Part shown: piece by piece, positions 59,601-64,000 of the stretch
Layout of the letters: every line of letters starts with the position of its first letter
Numbering within the stretch: the stretch's first letter is position 1
DNA from: Cyclina sinensis
Taxonomy: Eukaryota > Mollusca > Bivalvia > Venerida > Veneridae
NCBI GenBank assembly: GCA_012932295.1
Contig: JAAONU010000011.1
Span: forward strand, 17,320,136 to 17,384,135
Length of the DNA stretch: 64,000 bases
Direction: 5' to 3'
Notes under the pieces: generated by a model
Told to the model about the DNA's origin: nothing
The model's database searches: none
Seen by the model: only the letters and a program-made list of their open reading frames with translations
Made by a program: the position numbers and the translations under genes

Positions 59601-60669
59601 CCCCTATAAGTGGTAAATGGTACTGCCCAAATTGAAGGATGGATGAGTCCATTTTTTTAGAAATTAAGCAGGCTTAGTTAATTAAAAGTAATGTTATTTT
59701 GTAAGCGGTAAGGAGGTATAGCTGTTTTCATGTTGTGTTTGTTTTACAGGAGGCACAGCAAGGTTACAGAAACTCTTTAGTACAGGAGAGTAGTGACCCA
59801 GAAGCTGTGAGAAAACGGGCGATGGAAAACCCAGAAATACAGAAAATATTGGGCGACCCAGCCATGAGGCTTATACTGGAACAAATGCAGAATGATCCAA
59901 ATGCTCTCAGAGAGTAAGTACCTTTAACTGCATTAAGTTGAAATATGTCTTTAAAAAAATTACCTCTCCCAAAGTCTTTTTCTGCACCATTCCTATTTCA
60001 AAGTTTTGGCCATTACTGGCTTGGACAATTCCAGTAAAACAGATATCCCACCCAAGGAAGGCACTTTCAGAATTGACCAACCCCCTCTAGAAATTCATTT
60101 GAAAAAAATAAAAGATCATCCTGTGTAAAAAAAGTCACCTTGAATTACGTGTTGGTTTTTATTCCTTCTTGTGTGGAGTACATGTTTTACTGGAATGCCA
60201 GTTACCAGATGATGTAGTCCTCGAAAATTCAGAAACTGTTGCAATCCTTGAATTTGATTGAGACTTTAGGCTATTAGTGTTTTAATCCAAATGTATTACA
60301 AACATGATGAAAAACAAATAAAGAAAATGCTTTTAATACTTTTATTATCTGTTAGACTTAAAGTTTCTGCTGAGATTATATTGAAGTTGTCTCCATTTCT
60401 TTGATTTTCACATTTAGGCTTTTAGTGCTCTGGTCATTGAAAAATGAAATCCTGTTATCATTACAGTGGGTGGGGAAATAATCTTTTAAAAAGAAAAAAA
60501 TGAATTATTGCTTTAAGTTCACTTACAATAATTATGAACTAGATACAATGTGAAATCTGAATCCTGTTAACTGATATTTATAACTTCATTTTTCAGGCAT
60601 CTTAAGAACCCCGACATTGCATCAAAGATAGAAAAACTCCTGGAAGCAGGGATAATTGCAATCCGTTGA
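41676..60669 (+). CDS. STIP1: Stress-induced phosphoprotein 1 / Hop co-chaperone (13 coding exons)
   Basis: Cytosolic adaptor that bridges HSP70 and HSP90 and passes clients between them. CDS is join(41676..41696, 44632..44838, 47056..47197, 48350..48497, 49554..49770, 51346..51472, 53313..53415, 55325..55445, 56392..56488, 57028..57189, 57817..57920, 59750..59913, 60597..60669): 1686 nt, 561 aa (human 543). All junctions are GT/AG and in phase. TPR1 covers ~8-118 (EEVD-binding carboxylate clamp K12, N16, N46, K76, R80), DP1 ~133-192, a Ser/Thr-rich linker 193-245, TPR2A ~246-360 (clamp K250, N254, N285, K322, R326), TPR2B ~379-495 (K385, N389, N420, K450, R454) and DP2 ~499-561. Every clamp residue is present, so the protein should bind both chaperones. 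It ends IIAIR, like human LIAIR. The start was chosen because MADAKIQ joins exon 2 in frame. Confidence 0.96.
42063..43152. mobile_element. TIR element in STIP1 intron 1
   Basis: Left end AGGCCATACCAAATCG and right end (reverse complement) AGGCCATACCAAATTG continue as matching inverted repeats through TTTCGTTTAGCGTCC, about 34 bp in all. 1,090 bp long with no coding capacity seen. No clear target-site duplication, so superfamily is not assigned. Confidence 0.75.
43613..43680 (+). repeat. tRNA-related SINE relic
   Basis: TGGCACAGTAG at 43613-43623 fits the pol III A box, and GGTTCAAATTC at 43662-43672 fits the B box with one mismatch, about 40 bp apart. No cloverleaf with a proper acceptor stem forms, so a SINE head or decayed tRNA is more likely than a working tRNA. 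Confidence 0.4.
44632..44838 (+). CDS. STIP1: STIP1 exon 2 (residues 8-76)
   Basis: 69 codons forming the first two TPR1 hairpins: [32 protein letters not shown]. Contains clamp residues K12, N16, N46 and K76. Acceptor catttag|GCA, donor AAG|gttgaa. Confidence 0.95.
45083..46036. mobile_element. hAT-like MITE in STIP1 intron 2
   Basis: Ends CAGGGTTGGC...GCCAACCCTG flanked by a perfect 8-bp target-site duplication AGTGACAT (45075-45082 and 46037-46044). CAGGG termini with 8-bp duplications are the hAT signature. Both sub-terminal regions are rich in ATTGACC / GGTCAAT copies. 954 bp, no transposase seen. Confidence 0.88.
46191..46705. mobile_element. Tc1/mariner-like MITE in STIP1 intron 2
   Basis: CCGTATATACTCGGCC at the left and GGCTGAGTATATACGG at the right form ~25-bp inverted repeats with one mismatch, continuing through AAAAGTCGA. 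TA dinucleotides flank both ends (46189-46190 and 46706-46707), as for Tc1/mariner. 515 bp, no intact transposase. Confidence 0.82.
47056..47197 (+). CDS. STIP1: STIP1 exon 3 (residues 77-124)
   Basis: [19 protein letters not shown] onwards, third TPR motif of TPR1, with clamp R80. Acceptor tttctag|GGT, donor ACAG|gtaagt, ends in phase 1. Confidence 0.95.
47198..48349 (+). other. STIP1 intron 3, nothing recognised
   Basis: 1,152 bp of AT-rich intron without clear repeats or open frames. Confidence 0.6.
48350..48497 (+). CDS. STIP1: STIP1 exon 4 (residues 124-173)
   Basis: Start of DP1: [20 protein letters not shown] then [13 protein letters not shown], matching human NPFNMPNLYQKLESDPRTR. 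Acceptor aatttcag|GC, donor CA|gtaagt, ends in phase 2. Confidence 0.95.
48909..49508. repeat. Dispersed mollusc-type repeat in STIP1 intron 4
   Basis: Starts TGCCCGTGAAGGAGGGCATA, contains repeated CTTGACCTTGAGGT and ends GGGGGCATTGTCATC...CAGTGACAGTTCTTG. I recall this layout from bivalve genomes; class unknown. It stops about 45 bp before STIP1 exon 5. Confidence 0.6.
49554..49770 (+). CDS. STIP1: STIP1 exon 5 (residues 173-245)
   Basis: End of DP1 ([17 protein letters not shown], cf. human QDPRIMTTLSVLLGVDL), then a Ser/Thr/Lys-rich linker where human STIP1 has polyproline and acidic sequence. Donor CAG|gtgata. Confidence 0.94.
50387..50526. repeat. Short tandem repeat in STIP1 intron 5
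   Basis: Four imperfect copies of CCTTTGTTGTAAAGGGAGAT followed by AAATAT, 30-50 bp apart. The rest of this 1,575-bp intron shows nothing else. Confidence 0.75.
51346..51472 (+). CDS. STIP1: STIP1 exon 6 (residues 246-288)
   Basis: [20 protein letters not shown] onwards to MTYLNNKA, first TPR of TPR2A with clamp K250, N254 and N285. Acceptor tatttgcag|GCC, donor GCTG|gtaaac. Confidence 0.95.
51790..52765 (+). repeat. GGTCAAGGTCA-bearing repeat, copy 2 (STIP1 intron 6)
   Basis: Starts GCCCAAAGGGGGCATATTAT, then TTTGGTTTCCGGAGGATAAC and several cycles of CATTGAGTGGATGACC, AAAGGTCAAGGTCACAGTGA and CATGTAACTTGACAA. It matches the element at 17893-18835 in the opposite orientation. A small palindromic element is nested within it at 51858-51982. 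Class unknown. Confidence 0.75.
51858..51982. mobile_element. Nested 125-bp inverted-repeat element
   Basis: Perfect 12-bp termini ATAGGGGGCCAT and ATGGCCCCCTAT enclose an A/G-rich core with AACAAAAGA repeats. It interrupts the mollusc-type repeat between its 5' head and the point where homology with the 18 kb copy resumes. Confidence 0.6.
53313..53415 (+). CDS. STIP1: STIP1 exon 7 (residues 288-322)
   Basis: [20 protein letters not shown] then [15 protein letters not shown], second TPR of TPR2A; EVGREN is nearly invariant in Hop proteins. Donor GCTAA|gtatgt. Confidence 0.95.
53776..54581. repeat. Dispersed repeat with CACCTGA/TCAGGTG ends (STIP1 intron 7)
   Basis: Left CACCTGACCACAAGATGCTC, right ATTCAGGTGAGCAATCCAGG then GCCATCATGGCCCTCTTGTT. 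Internal cycles repeat the segment around CTTCTTGTCTGAAACCACAA and ACCAAGTTTGTTCAAAT three or four times. I recall this as a common bivalve repeat; class unknown. Confidence 0.65.
54754..55287. mobile_element. TIR element with 5-bp duplication (STIP1 intron 7)
   Basis: CAGGGCTCGACAAAT at the left and ATTTGTCGAGCTCTG at the right, 15-bp inverted repeats with one mismatch, flanked by GTATC at 54749-54753 and 55288-55292. The interior repeats CTCGTCCTGCAGGACGAG. 534 bp, non-autonomous. CAGGG ends suggest hAT, but that superfamily usually duplicates 8 bp. Confidence 0.82.
55325..55445 (+). CDS. STIP1: STIP1 exon 8 (residues 322-362)
   Basis: [20 protein letters not shown] then [16 protein letters not shown], third TPR of TPR2A with clamp R326. 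Donor GAA|gtaagc. The exon starts 37 bp downstream of a TIR element. Confidence 0.95.
55800..56100. repeat. Decayed GGTCA-type repeat (STIP1 intron 8)
   Basis: Fragments such as GGTCAATGGTCAAGCTCACA and CAAGTTCAAAGGTGCCTGTA resemble the repeat at 51790, at much lower identity. Confidence 0.4.
56147..56326. repeat. Tandem array, 41-49 bp unit (STIP1 intron 8)
   Basis: Four copies of TATCTGTTACTGAGGGGATT followed by TCTGATGCATGTTAGAGGAG. The last two carry an insertion ACAGATCCA in place of CTGA. Near-identical copies, so recent. Confidence 0.92.
56392..56488 (+). CDS. STIP1: STIP1 exon 9 (residues 363-395)
   Basis: [20 protein letters not shown] then [13 protein letters not shown], linker helix and start of TPR2B, almost identical to human. 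Donor AAGG|gtatta. Confidence 0.95.
57028..57189 (+). CDS. STIP1: STIP1 exon 10 (residues 395-449)
   Basis: [46 protein letters not shown]: first two TPR2B motifs. Acceptor tgttccag|GC, donor TTTA|gtaaga. Confidence 0.95.
57190..57355. repeat. Tandem array at the start of STIP1 intron 10
   Basis: Five imperfect copies of TTATTTAAATAGCTCATTAC followed by ATTATTGAATTAC, 30-38 bp each, beginning a few bases after the exon 10 donor. Confidence 0.85.
57817..57920 (+). CDS. STIP1: STIP1 exon 11 (residues 449-483)
   Basis: [19 protein letters not shown] then [12 protein letters not shown], third TPR2B motif. Acceptor aatttcag|TT, donor GCA|gtatgt. Confidence 0.94.
58292..59351. repeat. AACCAGGTTTTC-bounded repeat with internal amplification (STIP1 intron 11)
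   Basis: Left AACCAGGTTTTC and right GAAAACCTGGTT are inverted ends. Inside is a run of 146-bp units (58372-59150). Dispersed family of the same general type as the GGTCAAGGTCA repeats; class unknown. Confidence 0.65.
58372..59150. repeat. 146-bp tandem array
   Basis: Units begin TCCGCTCTGTAACTCTTCAA at 58372, 58545, 58691, 58837, 58983 and 59067. Spacings are 173, 146, 146, 146 and 84 bp: the first unit is longer, the fifth has an internal deletion and the sixth is cut short. Full units are almost identical (a G/A change in GATGACRTGCAG). Each full unit carries CAAGGTCAAGGTCACAGTGA. Minus-strand open frames here are repeat artefacts. Confidence 0.95.
59492..59680. mobile_element. Palindromic MITE, copy 1 (STIP1 intron 11)
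   Basis: TTAACCTTTATCCTGCTGG at the left and AAGCAGGCTTAGTTAA at the right are imperfect inverted ends. The interior GACAAGTGCAGACCATGATC and CACCATTCAGTCAGTAATTT match the copy at 62527. I recall this family as abundant in venerid clams. Confidence 0.7.
59750..59913 (+). CDS. STIP1: STIP1 exon 12 (residues 484-538)
   Basis: [19 protein letters not shown] then [20 protein letters not shown] and [12 protein letters not shown]: start of DP2, near-identical to human [14 protein letters not shown]. Donor GA|gtaagt. Confidence 0.96.
60597..60669 (+). CDS. STIP1: STIP1 terminal exon 13 (residues 538-561)
   Basis: [20 protein letters not shown] then AIR and TGA. Acceptor tttttcag|G. Completes the DP2 domain. 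Confidence 0.95.
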
Positions 60670-60728
60670 TGACTCCTTACTTTATAACCTTTTCATTGTT
60701 AATTTTGGTACAGATGTAGTGGAGGTGT

Positions 60729-60734
60729 AATAAA
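60729..60734 (+). terminator. Proximal AATAAA poly(A) signal
   Basis: 60 bp past the STIP1 stop codon, in GTAATAAAGCAC. Canonical hexamer at a plausible distance. Confidence 0.4.
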
Positions 60735-61497
60735 GCACTTCTACTCCCTAATCTATCAGTTAGCTTTAATGGTGACATGGTAGTGTCCGGTTTGAGATAG
60801 AGGGTACCTGAATTCAGCTTGGGACAAGGTTATATTTGGCGCACAATGTGGGACACAAACCCAAAACCTTCAGGTTGAAACAGGAGTAGAAATGCCTATT
60901 TATACCTCTACTACACAAACATTGAAGAGATTGAAGTTTTATGTTCTGATAAGAGTTAATGTATGCATTGAATGGTGTTGATAATTGTTTTTGCCGAAAC
61001 AATATTGCTTGCACTTAACTTTACAACTTGTTAAGTCTGTTTAAAGTTTATAAGGGATTTGGTCCATTGAAAGTAAAAATCAAACGCATGATGAAATTAT
61101 TTGTACAGTTCCTCTACGTCTTAAATACTACAGTCAGATTAAGTGATGAAGGCATTGAATGAATGATTGGAAATTATTGAAGGATTTTGTTCAAATGTTG
61201 TTTGGAAAGCTCGAGATGTAACTGAGATGATTGACTGTTTTTGAGAGTTGTTTAGAAACTAATCACAGTCTCTTTAAATGTAACAAAAATGTCATGTTAT
61301 GTTTTGTTTGTTCTTGTACATATGAAAGCACACTTTTACAATTGTGCTGAAGATGTATGTGTGATAATGTGTTTGTATAATGATTCTTGCTTAGATAAAC
61401 TTTGTTCCTGTCCAATTAGTCAGCTATATTTTTTGTAAAGTATCAATTTGTAAATTAATTTAAGCATGATCTTTAACTTGGATTCTTAAACATTATC

Positions 61498-61503
61498 AAT
61501 AAA
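61498..61503 (+). terminator. Distal AATAAA poly(A) signal
   Basis: TCAATAAAAATTC followed by a T/G-rich stretch (TTCTTTGTG), a typical vertebrate-style cleavage context. Confidence 0.45.
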
Positions 61504-62083
61504 AATTCTTTGTGAACGATATTATTGTGCACCAAACAAAGGAAGAAGAATATGTCTTAAACCTCTCATGTACTTGTTACACATTTTTACTGCAGTTAAC
61601 TCTATTGAAAGTTTTTTGTTCCATGAAAATGCTTGTTTTTCTTCCAGTTTGTTTTTCGCTATGTAAAGATATTATGTGTTTATGTTTTTGGCCCAACTAC
61701 ATTCAGTTGTGTTCAATTCAAATAAGTCAGGAGTCTTCCCGATATTATGATTTACTAATGAGTCAGTCTGTCAAGATACTGGGTTTTTTACATTAAATAG
61801 AAAGACTTTATTTACATGGCATGTTTTTTTAGAACTGTTTAATTGGTCATTTTAGAGATATATACATTGTATTTTAAAATATATCATGATTATTTGATTA
61901 CATGTCAGTGACCATTTTGTACGGGACATTTGATCTAGATGAATTCAGTAAAAGATAAGATTTAAAGCTTATATGTTGATGTATTTCAGATAAGACACTA
62001 TAATAGAATATTTCCACTAACAAAAAAAATCAGCATAAGAATTTACCATCAGATGTTACCAACATTATTAAGATTTAAATAAA

Positions 62084-62179
62084 GTCGATCGTTAATTTCT
62101 AAATTAGGTTTATTGTTATTTTTTAAATTAGGTCGATTGTTATTTTCTAAATTAGATCGATTGTTATTTTCTAACTTGA
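62084..62179. repeat. 24-bp tandem repeat, four copies
   Basis: GTCGATTGTTATTTTCTAAA followed by TTAG, repeated four times with one to four changes per copy. Confidence 0.9.
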
Positions 62180-62526
62180 AAACTACAGTGCTTCATTTGT
62201 TCATTTTTGTTTATTATTCTATTTAGGGTATTAATAAATCTTCTATTCTAAAGAGGTAACAATATGCACAACATGATTTACCTGTTTGTAATATGTTTAT
62301 ATGATTCACATTAATTCTGCAGGAAATGATAGCCAAATAGTGCTACACGTGTTTGTATGTGTTAAATATTGTTTGTATGAGCTTTACAATGAAATAAATA
62401 ACAAAGGGAACAATTAAGAATGGTTTTGTTACTGATACACAATGAATAATCTGCAGTGTTACGGGTTGTTGACTTGAGCTACCTAATATACCAGTGATTA
62501 AGGAACAGTGGTCCAAGTCCCTATGC

Positions 62527-62728
62527 TTAACCCTTCTGCTCGCTGTAATTGTGTTTGACTTTGCAACCAGTGCAGACCAAGATGCACATCCGTGCAATCT
62601 GATCATGGTATGCACTATTCACCATTCAGTTGGTAATTTTTTAATAAGCATCCCTGTAAACAGATAATGGATCTGTCCAAATTGAAAGATTGACATGTCC
62701 ATTTAAAATATTTAGCAGGCTAAGGGTA
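62527..62728. mobile_element. Palindromic MITE, copy 2
   Basis: TTAACCCTTCTGCTCGC and TTAGCAGGCTAAGGGTA form the ends. The middle GCAGACCAAGATGCACATCC...GATCATGGTATGCACTATTC is itself largely self-complementary (GTGCAGACCA against TGGTATGCAC). Confidence 0.72.
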
Positions 62729-64000
62729 AAGAGATCTTTGACAGCATCCTACAGTAAAGGGCAAGTCAGTGCTGAAGACAACTTTCTTGATTACTTGTAA
62801 AATTTTGATCACTTTTATTGGCATGGTCTGAATTCTGTAACACTATGACGTGCACCCATGAGGTGTTACAATTTGGCAGAAAATGAATGCTGACAACCAG
62901 TTGAGTAAAACAATTGGACTCCAGTATCTCTAAGTGTATTGGAAGGATTGATAAAGACTAGATGTGAAACATGTATGTGTGGTGTATTTAGCAAAGTGTA
63001 AGGACAGACCACGGTGATGTAGATTTTTCTGTAGAAAACCTGAACAAGGATTTCATTACACATGCTAAGGTAAACATTGGTTTTATACTTAATACAAGTA
63101 AATTCCCGATACTAATATTTTAAAGTGAACTTTTTACAGCTACAAGTTTTATGGCTTGTAGGTAGTTTTGGTCTTGATTGAAGAACGTGAGAGACACTCT
63201 CTAAAGATTACGTGTATACAGGCATACATGCCAGAATCATTTAACGCTGACAAAATAGCCATTTCATTCTTCCAGATATCTTAGAGACGATGACTACTTA
63301 GTTACTTTGACGGATAAATGGTGCTCTTTAAAAAATGTTACTCTTTAGTATCTATATAACAATGGTCGCCAAGGTCGTGAAAAAAAATGGCATGATCCCT
63401 TTCGAAATAGAGATTGGTGATGGTCAGTTGTTTACAGGTTAGCGAAGAAGATAAATTACCATGAATTATTAGTCTTTTATTACTATTTTGACTGGAAAAA
63501 AATCGGGAAACGTTTTATTTGAGCATGCGGAGGTATTTTTTGACAATATTAAACTGTTAAAAGATAATCAGATCATTTTACATATGACCTGGTTCGAATA
63601 CAAAGGTGACGACCTTAGGTCAGTATTTTTATCTCGTCTCCAGTTTCTGGCCTCTAGCAGGGCAGGTGTGACTATATATTTGATAAGGAGTACCGTCACT
63701 GATTTCACGTTTATGTACACTGATGTTTACTATATAAGTGGTTTTTACTATGCTTATATTTCCATCCATTCATTAAAAGATATTGCCATTGTCTTCTTCG
63801 GAAATCCATCTGGCTTTCAAGCGTTTGATTAAGATATTGTATACATGAGAGACCACGTATTTTCAGAGACCTATACATTGTTTTCAAATTGTCTAGCTAC
63901 TAAAAGGGTTCATTTCAAACAACTTGGTGTCTAGTGCTACTGTATGAACTTCAAGCGCATGGTTTATGTCTACACACACTATTCAGAGTTTGCTATCCAC

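Larger units (their letters stand above)
60670..61520 (+). other. STIP1 3' UTR (extent inferred)
   Basis: AT-rich sequence after the stop codon. AATAAA occurs at 60729-60734 and again at 61498-61503, so short (~80 nt) and long (~850 nt) forms are possible. No open frame of note. Confidence 0.5.
61521..64000. other. Gene-free AT-rich flank downstream of STIP1
   Basis: Apart from the MITE at 62527 and the 24-bp tandem repeat at 62084, no feature is recognised. A 114-codon open stretch at 63488-63832 begins at TTG, has ordinary AT-rich composition and resembles no family known to me. Confidence 0.5.

Noticed and set aside
63488..63832. 114-residue protein near the right edge
   Set aside because: Begins at TTG rather than ATG, shows no recognisable motif and has ordinary intergenic composition.

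Overview
The window is animal nuclear DNA: intron-rich genes, AT-rich non-coding DNA, and many miniature transposons and satellites. The TE families, several of which I recall as typical of clams, suggest a heterodont bivalve mollusc, possibly a venerid clam. That placement is inference; no species can be read from the sequence alone.

Only two protein-coding genes are well supported, and both can be reconstructed exon by exon with consistent phase. They sit head to head. On the minus strand, 33,599-39,211 holds an EGLN/PHD-type HIF prolyl hydroxylase in seven coding exons (442 aa): an N-terminal MYND zinc finger, a complete 2-oxoglutarate dioxygenase core, and an unusual helical C-terminal extension. 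On the plus strand, 41,676-60,669 holds STIP1/Hop, the HSP70-HSP90 organising co-chaperone, in thirteen coding exons (561 aa; TPR1-DP1-TPR2A-TPR2B-DP2). The 2.46 kb between the start codons contains the 3' end of a LINE whose tail stops about 166 bp before the STIP1 ATG. A perfect three-unit heat-shock element ends 6 bp before that ATG.

The first 33 kb shows no recognisable gene. It holds a 32-bp satellite of exactly 33 units with a five-unit higher-order pattern (4.1-5.2 kb), a 28-bp minisatellite (8.7-9.06 kb), nested palindromes (10.4-10.9 kb), a 1,033-bp inverted-repeat transposon with 8-bp target-site duplications (16.2-17.2 kb), a TIR-bounded element carrying nuclear-receptor-like half sites (17.9-18.8 kb), six diverged copies of an unnamed ~130-bp module (10-31 kb), and two opposed 15-bp motif arrays (31.5-31.7 kb).

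Nearly every large STIP1 intron carries a different mobile element or tandem array: an hAT-like MITE, a Tc1/mariner-like MITE, other TIR elements, mollusc-type GGTCAAGGTCA repeats and a 146-bp tandem amplification. The last 3 kb is the STIP1 3' UTR, one palindromic MITE copy and otherwise featureless AT-rich DNA.
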